The notes beneath the pieces are model-generated. The model did not search any database and had not been told where the DNA came from. It saw nothing but the letters and a program-made list of their open reading frames with translations. 51,721 nucleotides of DNA from an uncultured Bacteroidales bacterium (lineage in GTDB: Bacteria > Bacteroidota > Bacteroidia > Bacteroidales > UBA4417). A program made the position numbers and the translations under genes. Location of the stretch: the NCBI GenBank assembly GCA_903913645.1, contig CAIWMA010000201.1, positions 1 to 51,721 on the forward strand. The letters run 5' to 3'. Position 1 is the stretch's first letter. Every line of letters begins with the position of its first letter. Below are positions 1 through 8,664 of this stretch, piece after piece.

Positions 1-1
1 A

Positions 2-3000
2 CCGGCAAGTGCTTTGGCTGCTTCAATTACCAGCTCCACCAATGTAACCTGTGCCGCAGGAGCAACCGGAACCGCGACTGTTGAGGCCAGCGGCGGTACA
101 TCTCCGTACACATATTCCTGGAATTCAGTTCCGGTTCAAACCAATGCCACTGCCAACAACCTGATTGCAAGCGCATATACAGTTACAGTAACCGATGCAG
201 TTGGTTGCGTAGCAACTGCTGATGTAACAATAACTGAACCTGCACCGATTGTCGTAACAACAACCAGCTCAAATGTTTCTTGTTTCGGCAATGCAACAGG
301 AACGGCTGCTGCTGAGGTCAGCGGAGGAGTTTCTCCTTATACTTTTGCCTGGACAACAGTTCCCGTACAAACAACAGCAACTGCCACAAACCTTGCTGCC
401 GGAACATATACGGTAGCTGTTACTGATGCATCAGGTTGTATTAAATCTTCTTCTGTAACCATTACTCAACCACCAACCCAACTTGCAATTTCTATAACCG
501 ACCAGGTAAATGTAGCTTGCGCCGGGAATACAGGTTCTGTTACAGTCGATGGAAGCGGCGGCATTCTACCATACCAATATAATATTGATGGAGGAGCGTT
601 CCAGGCAAGCGGAATATTCAGCAATCTTTCAGCTGGAGTATATAGCGTGAACGTTAAGGATGCCAATAATTGTACTGTTAATGTAGCCGTTACCATCACC
701 GAGCCGGCAAATGCCTTACATGCTTCGATTACAGATCAGGTAAATGTTTTATGTGCAGGCCTTGCAAATGGAAGTGCCTCGGTTACTGCTGTAGACGGTG
801 CAACCCCATATTCCTATTCGTGGAATACTGTTCCTGTACAAACTGCAGCCACAGCCTCTAACCTGGCAGCCGGTACTTATATTGTCACGACAACAGATAA
901 ATTGAGTTGCTTTGTTGAAAATACCGTAGTAATCACGGAACCTGCCCTTGCGCTTTCAGCTACAATAACAAACCAGGTTAATTTCGATTGTGCAACCGGG
1001 ACCAACGGTTCAGTTACAGTCGAAGGTGCCGGTGGCACTCCAAACTATCAGTATAAGCTTGATGGCGGATCGTACCAGGTAAGTGGTATTTTTACTGATC
1101 TTCCAGCGGGAAGTTACATTGTAACAGTAAGAGATACTAACAACTGCGAATCGCCTGTTCCTATCAAAATTATAACTACAGGATTAGTGCTTGCGGTAAA
1201 TGACTCATTCACTACTACCGAAGATACTCAGCTTGATGCAAACGTTATGACTAATGATCAGGTTTTATGCAATCTGCCAATTACCGTTACTGCAAATACT
1301 TCTCCACTGAATGGTTCGGTAGCAATTAAATCAGACGGCACATTTACATATATTCCGTCGCTCAACTACAATGGCACTGATTCCTTCGACTATACCATAA
1401 CGGATAATGCCGGCGGCTCCTCAACAACCAAAGTTACAATTACCATTAATCCTGTTAACGATCCTCCTGTAACCTTAAATGATTCAATTACCGTAAAATA
1501 CAATACTCCAACTACAGGCAACATACTTTCAAATGGACATATCGATCCTGATGGCACAACACTTACTGTAAATACAGCTCCGCTTGTAGACCCGGCAAAT
1601 GGAACTTTTGTTATTGCTGCTGATGGAACCTATACGTATTCGCCTAACCTTAATTACACCGGGAATGATTTAATCATTATAAGTTTGTGCGATGCCGGAA
1701 TTCCATTACCACCAGCTTGTACAAATGATACCCTTTTCATTACCGTATACCCTCCTAATCAGCCACCGGTAATTGTTCCTGAGCATATAGGTTTGTGCCA
1801 GGATGGTACTTTTACGGGAACATCAGCTAATGGCGGAACTGTATTTAACGGGGATACTGATCCTGAGAATAACCTTCCGTTAACTGTAAATACTATTCCA
1901 ATCCAAGATGCTTTACATGGTATTTTCTCAATTACAGATGCCATAACCGGCACCTTTAATTATACCCCCAACAGTGGTTATTCGGGATCGGATATTGTAG
2001 TTGTGAGCATCTGTGATTCAGGAATTCCTGTTGCATGTAGTAATGATACTATTTATATCGAGGTTCTGTCTGCGGTTGTTGCCGATGCTGGATTTAGCCA
2101 GAAACTATGTAATTCTGATGTTGCCTTCCTTGTCGGGAATTCACCAGGAACAGCTTCAGGTAGCTGGAATGTAATTTCGGGCCCGAATACACCATCCATT
2201 TCACCCGCAACCGGCAATGTAGCAACTGCATCCGGATTGATTGCGAGCCCTGTACCTTATGTTTTCGGGTATTCCATTGATAATGGTGGTTGTGTTTCGA
2301 CCGATACCATGAGTGTGATAAACTACCCACCTGCAACACCTGCTTTTGCCGGTAATGATCAGACCTTCTGCGATGGAACCGGAAATGTGACAGCAACTTT
2401 TGAAGGCAATACTCCATTGAACGGAACAGGTATATGGTCACAACTTTCAGGACCTGGAGCAGCAACCATAGTTGATCCAACTAATCCTAATTCCAATGTA
2501 TCGGATCTTTCATCCGGAACATATACTTTCCAGTGGCTGATTAGCAACGGAGTTTGCCAGGATAATGCAGATGCTGTAAATATAACTGTTTCACAGCCCG
2601 CCACGGTTAATGCCGGAAGTGAACTTTCAACTTGTGAGTCAGCTCCTGTCCCTATTTTGGATGCTGATGCACAAAATAGTTCTTCTATTATGTGGTCAAC
2701 TACAGGCAACGGCACTTTTGATGATCCTACAATTATTAATCCCGTATATACGCCTGGTACTCTTGATTTAACAATGGGTTCAGTTAAGCTCTTCCTGACT
2801 GCAAAAACCAACAGTCCTTGCCTGGATGTAAGCGCCTTTACCATTCTCACAGTTAATAAGACTCCGCTTGCCAATGCAGGACCTGATGAAGGAAGCATAT
2901 GTGTTGGAACCAGCAAAACAATAACAGGGGCAAGCGCTTCCGGATACAGCACTTTGCAATGGACAGCTACGCCCGATAATGCAGGAACATTAACAAATGC

Positions 3001-3955
3001 AGAAACCCTGAACCCGACTTTCACACCGGCAGCCGGATTCTCCGGAGCGGTGGTGCTTACACTCCAGGTTCAGGGATTGGGATCCTGTAACACGGTTACA
3101 GCTTCTGATGATATGACAATTGTGGTCAGCACTTCGCTGGTTGCAAACGCAGGTCCTGATCAAACCATTCTGCCCGGCACAACAGCTGCATTATCTGGCC
3201 TTGTTTCAGGTGGATCCGGGTTCTATTCCTGGAGCTGGCAACCTTCAGGTTTACTTGTAAATTCCTTAATCGAAAACCCGGTTTCCCTTTCATTGAATTC
3301 TGACACAACATTCATACTAACTGTCCTCGACATTACCTCGGGTTGTACGGATGATGATTCCGTAAACATAATTATGGATACAAGGGGAATTCCGATTATT
3401 GCCGTTGGCGATCACGACTCGACTCTTGTGAATGTTCCGGTTACAATTAATGTTCTTGCGAATGATATGAATCCGGATGGTGATCCATTGATAGTTAGTG
3501 TTTGCGGATTCCCAGCACATGGAATTGTTATACTTAATTCAGACAATACCTTCACCTATACACCATATTCTGATTACGAAGGAGAAGATGCGTTTTGCTA
3601 CCAGATTTGCAGTACTATTAATCCAAATTATTGTGCAGATACCATTGTACAACTTCGGGTAAAACCACCGAGCCTGGACGATCTCCATGCTTACACCGGA
3701 ATATCACCCAATAGCGACGGCATAAACGACGTATGGAAGATACAGGGAATTGAGAAATATCCAAATAATTCGGTACTTGTTTTCAACCGCTGGGGCGATA
3801 AGTTGCGTGAATTTTCAAATTACAATAATACCACCCACTCGTGGAATGGAAAGAATGAAAACGGTGATCCTTTACCCGACGGAACTTATTTCTACATCCT
3901 GGATGTAAAAGATGTGGGAGTGTTAAAAGGGTGGATTTATCTGCGCGGAAAGTAG
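2..3955 (+). CDS. Giant SprB-repeat surface adhesin, type IX secretion type B sorting domain (5' end outside window)
   Basis: The frame is open at the window edge, so the true start and signal peptide are missing; 1,317 residues are visible. Modules in order: five SprB-type repeats of 75-80 residues (to about nt 1185) with a GG-x-x-PY-x-Y core and an AGTYxVxVTD...C...ITEP end; three cadherin/Ig-like modules (about nt 1186-2065) with DGTFTYIPSLNYNG-like signatures; PKD/Ig-like modules starting ANAGPD or similar (about nt 2080-3390); one more DGTFxY-type module; and a gliding-motility-associated C-terminal domain (residues about 1231-1317: SPNSDGINDVW, FNRWGDK, PDGTYFY). That last domain is the known type B sorting signal of type IX secretion, so export to the cell surface is inferred. 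The PorP/SprF gene downstream fits this. Likely role: adhesin or gliding-type surface filament; the ligand is unknown. Confidence 0.9.
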   Translation, partial: PASALAASITSSTNVTCAAGATGTATVEASGGTSPYTYSWNSVPVQTNATANNLIASAYTVTVTDAVGCVATADVTITEPAPIVVTTTSSNVSCFGNATGTAAAEVSGGVSPYTFAWTTVPVQTTATATNLAAGTYTVAVTDASGCIKSSSVTITQPPTQLAISITDQVNVACAGNTGSVTVDGSGGILPYQYNIDGGAFQASGIFSNLSAGVYSVNVKDANNCTVNVAVTITEPANALHASITDQVNVLCAGLANGSASVTAVDGATPYSYSWNTVPVQTAATASNLAAGTYIVTTTDKLSCFVENTVVITEPALALSATITNQVNFDCATGTNGSVTVEGAGGTPNYQYKLDGGSYQVSGIFTDLPAGSYIVTVRDTNNCESPVPIKIITTGLVLAVNDSFTTTEDTQLDANVMTNDQVLCNLPITVTANTSPLNGSVAIKSDGTFTYIPSLNYNGTDSFDYTITDNAGGSSTTKVTITINPVNDPPVTLNDSITVKYNTPTTGNILSNGHIDPDGTTLTVNTAPLVDPANGTFVIAADGTYTYSPNLNYTGNDLIIISLCDAGIPLPPACTNDTLFITVYPPNQPPVIVPEHIGLCQDGTFTGTSANGGTVFNGDTDPENNLPLTVNTIPIQDALHGIFSITDAITGTFNYTPNSGYSGSDIVVVSICDSGIPVACSNDTIYIEVLSAVVADAGFSQKLCNSDVAFLVGNSPGTASGSWNVISGPNTPSISPATGNVATASGLIASPVPYVFGYSIDNGGCVSTDTMSVINYPPATPAFAGNDQTFCDGTGNVTATFEGNTPLNGTGIWSQLSGPGAATIVDPTNPNSNVSDLSSGTYTFQWLISNGVCQDNADAVNITVSQPATVNAGSELSTCESAPVPILDADAQNSSSIMWSTTGNGTFDDPTIINPVYTPGTLDLTMGSVKLFLTAKTNSPCLDVSAFTILTVNKTPLANAGPDEGSICVGTSKTITGASASGYSTLQWTATPDNAGTLTNAETLNPTFTPAAGFSGAVVLTLQVQGLGSCNTVTASDDMTIVVSTSLVANAGPDQTILPGTTAALSGLVSGGSGFYSWSWQPSGLLVNSLIENPVSLSLNSDTTFILTVLDITSGCTDDDSVNIIMDTRGIPIIAVGDHDSTLVNVPVTINVLANDMNPDGDPLIVSVCGFPAHGIVILNSDNTFTYTPYSDYEGEDAFCYQICSTINPNYCADTIVQLRVKPPSLDDLHAYTGISPNSDGINDVWKIQGIEKYPNNSVLVFNRWGDKLREFSNYNNTTHSWNGKNENGDPLPDGTYFYILDVKDVGVLKGWIYLRGK

Positions 3956-4126
3956 AAAAAGGAAATTCTAAGAACGGAGCGGTGTAACATAAATTTATCC
4001 CTGCAAACGATTGAAGTTTTTAAAAGCAACAACAAAGAGGTTCATGATAAGAGAAATACAACAAGTGAGAAATTCATCAGCCCAGGCTGGTTGGGCATCT
4101 GAACTGTAATCAAAACCAATGCACAG

Positions 4127-5044
4127 ATGAAAAAGTTAATCCTCATAATCGTTTTGTTTACAAGCCTTTCCGGTTTTGCTCAACAGGACGTGCTCTTCAG
4201 CCAGTATATGTTCAATAAGCTGACAATTAATCCCGGTTATGCCGGCAGCCGTGAAGTGTTCAGCGCTGATTTGGTTTACCGGTATCAATGGGTAGGCCTT
4301 GAAGGCGCCCCACGAACTCTTGCGCTGAGCATGCATGCGCCTTTGCGTTATGATCATATTGCAGTGGGAGGTTATATTTACAATGATCAGATTGGGCCGC
4401 AAATTGACCAGGGAGCACTTTTAACCTATGCGTACCGCATCAATTTACCAAAAGGAAAGTTATCATTTGGTATACAGGCAGGTATTAAATACAATAGCAT
4501 CGACTGGAATAAAATCCTGCTTGAAGATCCGGATTTTGTCTTCCAGGGCGATCAGAAAAGTAAGGTGACACCAGATGCAAACTTTGGGATTTATTATTAC
4601 TCAAACCGAATGTTTGCAGGAATTTCATCGAAACAACTCTTACAAAACGAGTATGGAATGGTTACAGGATCGGATGGAAAGAAAACATACTCGAAACTTC
4701 TCCGGCATTTTTATGGCATAGCAGGCATTGCCGTTCCGATTTCCGATATGGTTGTTTTCAGGCCGTCGGTATTGGTGAAATATGTAAAAGATGCGCCCTG
4801 GCAAATGGATTTGAATGCAAGCTTCCTGTTTAACGATTTATTGTGGCTTGGTATGTCGTACCGTACCGATGGCGACCTGGTGTTTTTAACGGAATTTAAT
4901 ATCGGCAGGAAATACCGCATAGGGTATTCCTATGATGTGAATGTGAAAGACAGGATTCATTACAATTCAGGATCACACGAAATAAGGCTTGGTATTGATC
5001 TGGATCTGTTGAAAAACAGGATGTATACTCCAAGATATTTTTAG
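4127..5044 (+). CDS. PorP/SprF family type IX secretion outer-membrane protein
   Basis: A 305-residue protein with a signal peptide (about residues 1-18, ending SGFAQ) followed by the family signature QDVLFSQYMFNKLTINPGYA and later YRYQWVGLEGAPRT. The rest is an amphipathic beta-strand pattern ending in RYF, as expected for an outer-membrane barrel. Members of this family are needed for secretion or surface attachment of proteins with a type B C-terminal domain (SprF for SprB; PorP in Porphyromonas). The gene lies 171 bases after just such an adhesin and 33 bases before a PorE-like gene, so it is probably the adhesin's dedicated partner. The ATG at 4127 directly begins the signal peptide. Family assignment is firm; pairing with the upstream adhesin is inferred from position. 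Confidence 0.93.
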   Translation: MKKLILIIVLFTSLSGFAQQDVLFSQYMFNKLTINPGYAGSREVFSADLVYRYQWVGLEGAPRTLALSMHAPLRYDHIAVGGYIYNDQIGPQIDQGALLTYAYRINLPKGKLSFGIQAGIKYNSIDWNKILLEDPDFVFQGDQKSKVTPDANFGIYYYSNRMFAGISSKQLLQNEYGMVTGSDGKKTYSKLLRHFYGIAGIAVPISDMVVFRPSVLVKYVKDAPWQMDLNASFLFNDLLWLGMSYRTDGDLVFLTEFNIGRKYRIGYSYDVNVKDRIHYNSGSHEIRLGIDLDLLKNRMYTPRYF

Positions 5045-5077
5045 TTAATTTTTCTTCTAGCACTTAATGACCCGAGT

Positions 5078-7651
5078 ATGAACAAGCGATTTTTAGTTTT
5101 ATTCATAGCTGTTACCCTCGCAGGTACCGTGGCTCAGGCTCAGATATCCCAGGCTGATAAACTTTTTAATAGTTTCAGCTATTCTTCAGCTATACCCATC
5201 TATCTGAAAATTGCCCAAAAACCCGGAGATCCTGATCGTAATTATGCCATCATCAAACTGGCCGACTGCTACCGCCTTTCTAACGACCAACTGAATGCCA
5301 AGGCCTGGTATGCAAAAGCTGTTACCCTGCCGACAAGTGGTAATATTAATTGGTTCTATTACGGGGAGGCATTACAATGCGCCCAGGATTATGATTTGGC
5401 TAAGGAAGCGTTCGAAAAATACGATTACCTGGCTCCTGATGATCCACGTGGAAAAGCATATGCCGCCTTTTGCAATAACATTCAAAAGCTAACTGAAATT
5501 CCGGTCAACTTTGAAATTAAAAATGTAGCCAGCCTTAACTCCGATAGGTCCGATTTTGGACCTGCATTTTATGGTGACGGAATTATTTTTGTTTCCGACA
5601 GGCGACAGAATTTTATGGACAGCAGAAAGTACGAATGGACTAATTCCAATTACCTCGATCTGTATTATTCCACACCTAAATATCTCGATGAGTTTTTCCA
5701 GGAAATGAATGAGCCTAAATCGTTTGGCGGTAAATTTAACCAGACCTATCATGATGGCCCTGCCTCCTTTGCACGTCACGACAGTTTACTTTATCTGACA
5801 CGTGCCGAAAAAGGCAATGAGAAAAAAGATGCTGATAACTTCAGAACCGACAGGCTAAAAATATTTTACTCCAGTTTCAACGGATCGTGGTCAAAAACAG
5901 AACCTTTCTTTTTAAACTCTGATACATATTCAGTCGGCCACCCTGTGCTTACCCCTGATGGGAATACGTTATATTTTGTTTCGGATATGCCTGGCGGATT
6001 GGGTGGTACCGATATTTATTCCTGCCAATGGAATGCCGGCACGTGGGAACAGCCTGTCAACCTTGGTGAAAATGTAAATTCATTCGGCGACGAAATGTTC
6101 CCTTCCGTAAATGGAGATCAGCTTTATTTTGCTTCCAATGGCTTTGCCGGCTATGGCGGGCTTGATATTTTCAAGTCAACACTTTCTAATGGCAAATGGT
6201 CGAAAGCTGAAAATATGGGCCTTCCGATCAACTCCTCTTTCGATGATTTTGCTTTGATTTTAGACGCCCGTGGCCGGACAGGCTTCTTCAGTTCAAACCG
6301 ACCTGGCGGAAAAGGAAGCGACGATATTTATGCATGTAAACTTATTGACAAGAAATTACAGAAAAAACCTTGTATCGATGCAGCTCAGCTTGCCAAGCAT
6401 ATTGAAGATTCACTTTCGGTTACAATTTCGGGTTTTGTAAAAGACAAACAAACACAGAAACCGTTAGCCGGCACAACAGTTTTCCTGTTGAACACAGAAA
6501 CAGGTAAAGTAAAAGTGCTGAAAACAGATGAAAACGGCCAATTCAAAACAATGGGGAGAAAAGGCGTATTATATATCGCAAAAGGAATGGAAAACAATTA
6601 TTTGTCCGATTGTTTCAATTTCCGGTTAGCCACTACAGATACTTCGCATGTGGCTACAACGCCCAGGGATATTGTTCTCGACCGCCTCGAGCTGAACAAG
6701 ATAATTAGTATTGGAAGCATGAATTACTCTGTTGAAACCATTTACTACGATTTCAATAAATGGTTCATCCGCCCGGAAGCATGTATTGAACTCGATAAAC
6801 TGGTACAGGTAATGAAGGAAAATCCTGTTACCGTTGAACTCGGTTCGCATACCGACAGCCGTGGCAGCAAAGAATTTAATCTTGACCTGTCGCAGAAACG
6901 TGCTGAATCAGCTGTGCGCTACATCGTACTCCAGGGTATAGATGCGTCACGAATTACTGCCAAAGGATATGGCGAATCGCAACCCATAAACCATTGTATC
7001 GATGGTATGCCATGTTCGGCCCGCGAACACCAGGCTAACAGGAGAACTGAATTTAAAGTTACAGGATTCACCAAAACAGAGGCAAATTCTGACTATGACA
7101 TGAATAAATTTGCCAGCAATGAAGAAATTCCTGTTTACCTTCTCGACTGCAATTTCTTTAGCGATTGCATCCAGGACAGGAGAATGACCAAAGTAAAAAC
7201 CGCTGATGCAAACAAAGAAACTGCTCCGGCTGAAAATACGATTCAGCCAACAGCTAAGGCAACAAAACAGGCAAAGGAATTAAAACCAGTTAAGGAAGGA
7301 AAACCAGCAGTTGCCGAAAAACAAGCGAAGAAAGCAGAACCTGTTAGTGTAAAAGAGCAACCGAAAGAAATAAAAAAGCAGCCGGTAAAAGCTAGTTCAA
7401 GTGCTGTAAATTACAGGGTTCAGATATACGCACTTAACAGGGAAAAACCGTTGGTTGATCCTGAATTCGAGGGCCTGACAGATGTACAGATGTATACCGA
7501 AGACGGAATGTTTAAATATACCGCAGGTGTTTTCGATACCCATGAGGAAGCTCAGCAATATCGCGCCGAAATGGTACGAAACGGATTCAGCGATGCATTT
7601 GTGGTAACTTTTGCAAACGGAAAACGAATTTATGTAAGCCCGTCATACTAA
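5078..7651 (+). CDS. PorE-like periplasmic protein: TPR, beta-propeller, CRD, OmpA, plus SPOR-like C-terminus
   Basis: 857 residues with a signal peptide (1-22, ending VAQAQ). Then TPR-like helices (about 28-130); PD40/WD40-like propeller blades (about 150-430; LTPDGNTLYFVSD, GGTDIYSC, FPSVNGDQLYFASN); a carboxypeptidase-regulatory-like beta domain (about 449-495); an OmpA peptidoglycan-binding domain (about 550-655; YYDFNKWFIRPEA, GSHTDSRGS, NRRTEFKV); a Lys/Ala/Glu/Pro-rich linker (about 700-770); and a final SPOR-like module (about 776-857; YRVQIYAL, FKYTAGVF, AFVVTFANGKRI). The first four modules match the order of PorE, which anchors the type IX secretion machine to peptidoglycan. It is probably co-transcribed with the PorP/SprF gene (33-base gap) and is followed by a strong terminator. 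The extra SPOR-like end is unusual compared with textbook PorE. Confidence 0.88.
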   Translation: MNKRFLVLFIAVTLAGTVAQAQISQADKLFNSFSYSSAIPIYLKIAQKPGDPDRNYAIIKLADCYRLSNDQLNAKAWYAKAVTLPTSGNINWFYYGEALQCAQDYDLAKEAFEKYDYLAPDDPRGKAYAAFCNNIQKLTEIPVNFEIKNVASLNSDRSDFGPAFYGDGIIFVSDRRQNFMDSRKYEWTNSNYLDLYYSTPKYLDEFFQEMNEPKSFGGKFNQTYHDGPASFARHDSLLYLTRAEKGNEKKDADNFRTDRLKIFYSSFNGSWSKTEPFFLNSDTYSVGHPVLTPDGNTLYFVSDMPGGLGGTDIYSCQWNAGTWEQPVNLGENVNSFGDEMFPSVNGDQLYFASNGFAGYGGLDIFKSTLSNGKWSKAENMGLPINSSFDDFALILDARGRTGFFSSNRPGGKGSDDIYACKLIDKKLQKKPCIDAAQLAKHIEDSLSVTISGFVKDKQTQKPLAGTTVFLLNTETGKVKVLKTDENGQFKTMGRKGVLYIAKGMENNYLSDCFNFRLATTDTSHVATTPRDIVLDRLELNKIISIGSMNYSVETIYYDFNKWFIRPEACIELDKLVQVMKENPVTVELGSHTDSRGSKEFNLDLSQKRAESAVRYIVLQGIDASRITAKGYGESQPINHCIDGMPCSAREHQANRRTEFKVTGFTKTEANSDYDMNKFASNEEIPVYLLDCNFFSDCIQDRRMTKVKTADANKETAPAENTIQPTAKATKQAKELKPVKEGKPAVAEKQAKKAEPVSVKEQPKEIKKQPVKASSSAVNYRVQIYALNREKPLVDPEFEGLTDVQMYTEDGMFKYTAGVFDTHEEAQQYRAEMVRNGFSDAFVVTFANGKRIYVSPSY

Positions 7652-7674
7652 CCAATATTCTCAATGCACTTACC

Positions 7675-7713
7675 AACCGGGCTGCAACTTTATGTTGCAG
7701 CCCGGTTTTTTTT
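7675..7713 (+). terminator. Rho-independent terminator after the PorE-like gene
   Basis: Perfect 14-bp stem AACCGGGCTGCAAC (7675-7688) with its complement at 7694-7707, loop TTTAT, followed by a run of T to 7713. It has no T-run on the opposite strand, so it mainly ends the secretion cassette and not the converging sirtuin gene. Confidence 0.92.
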
Positions 7714-7745
7714 ATATTCCGGCGGATTTTAAATTCGCAGCTGTA

Positions 7746-8441
7746 TTAAATAACAGAACTTTCCATCAATTCTTTCACCAGTTTAGGTACTCCTGTTCCC
7801 GCAGTTTCGCGCAAAACGGTCAAGTTTTTAACACCCGAAAGCATTTCCGCATGCGGATCAATCAGGTATACCGGTGTGCTATTTTTCACATAATAAACCA
7901 GACTGGCGGCAGGATATACATTCAGCGAAGTTCCTATGACTATAAAAATATCAGCTTTAGACGATAGTTCCATAGCAGGCTCAATCATAGGCACTGCTTC
8001 GCCAAACCAGACTATATGCGGCCTGAGTTGTGAGCCTTTTTCACACAGATCGCCTTTCTTCAATTCCCAGCCATCGAGCGTATACACCAGGTTTTCATCA
8101 ACTGTACTACGTACTTTTTTGAGTTCGCCATGCAGGTGCATCACATGGGTTGAACCGGCTTGCTCATGCAGATCATCCACATTTTGAGTAATAATCTGAA
8201 CATCAAACTTTTTCTCAAGTTCAAGCAATGCAATATGCCCTGCATTAGGTTTTGCCTCATACAACTGTTTGCGTCGCTGGTTGTAGAACTCCAAAACAAG
8301 TGCCTGGTTTCGTTGCCATGCTTCGAAAGTAGCTACATCCTCCACCCTGTGTTCTTCCCATAATCCGTTTGAGTCGCGGAATGTGCGGATTCCGCTCTCG
8401 GCACTTATTCCGGCACCAGTGAGAACTACAATCTTTTTCAT
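7746..8441 (-). CDS. cobB: Sir2-family NAD-dependent protein deacylase (sirtuin) lacking the zinc cysteines
   Basis: 231 residues. Rossmann/NAD motif GAGISAESGIRTFRD (residues 9-23), QNVDDLHEQAG (86-96), catalytic His104 in LHGE, and RPHIVWFGEAVP (140-151). Tyr53 and Arg56 in FYNQRR match the Tyr-x-x-Arg pair that marks class III (SIRT5/CobB-type) sirtuins, which remove succinyl and other acidic acyl groups. The zinc-binding region between His104 and Arg140 has a single Cys (133) where most sirtuins have four, so the structural zinc is probably absent. This seems common in Bacteroidota homologues from memory. It removes acyl groups from lysines using NAD, in the cytoplasm. It stands alone on this strand, with a long palindrome upstream. 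Confidence 0.92.
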   Translation of the reverse strand: MKKIVVLTGAGISAESGIRTFRDSNGLWEEHRVEDVATFEAWQRNQALVLEFYNQRRKQLYEAKPNAGHIALLELEKKFDVQIITQNVDDLHEQAGSTHVMHLHGELKKVRSTVDENLVYTLDGWELKKGDLCEKGSQLRPHIVWFGEAVPMIEPAMELSSKADIFIVIGTSLNVYPAASLVYYVKNSTPVYLIDPHAEMLSGVKNLTVLRETAGTGVPKLVKELMESSVI

Positions 8442-8479
8442 TTCAGCCTTTTTTTACAATAATAAAATTATTTCTACAG

Positions 8480-8572
8480 ATTTCGAAACAAGGATTAACG
8501 ATTTTTGAAGTGCGATTTTCAAAACCTGCGCTTTACTTCGACAATCTTAAATCGTGGCTCCTTGTTCGATAT
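8480..8572. repeat. 93-bp imperfect palindrome in the sirtuin-mdh spacer
   Basis: Left arm 8480-8504 (core TCGAAACAAGGA...ACGATTT) is the near reverse complement of right arm 8549-8572 (core AAATCG...TCCTTGTTCGA). Inner pairs GAAGT/ACTTC and GCG/CGC continue the fold. It lies upstream of the sirtuin and downstream of the mdh terminator. It looks like a dispersed palindromic intergenic repeat, not a gene. Confidence 0.6.
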
Positions 8573-8608
8573 TCATTTTTAACTTTTCATTTCTACCATT
8601 TTCTTTCC

Positions 8609-8643
8609 AAAAAAAAGCACTCCCCACGAATGAAGAGTGCTTT
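8609..8643 (-). terminator. Rho-independent terminator of mdh
   Basis: Read on the - strand: stem AAAGCACTC / GAGTGCTTT (8635-8643 and 8614-8622), 12-base loop, then a T-run corresponding to the A-run at 8609-8616. It starts about 20 bases past the mdh stop codon. Confidence 0.88.
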
Positions 8644-8664
8644 AAAATTACTTCAAAATCGTGT

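Noticed and set aside
2-1185. Repeated DNA resembling a CRISPR or mobile repeat
   Set aside because: The repeat unit is 220-240 bases, in frame and protein-coding (SprB domains); no spacers.
2359-3024. Antisense reading of 221 codons inside the adhesin gene
   Set aside because: It lies wholly opposite a clear repeat-domain coding frame, has no recognised motif or start region, and mirrors the repeats' codon pattern.
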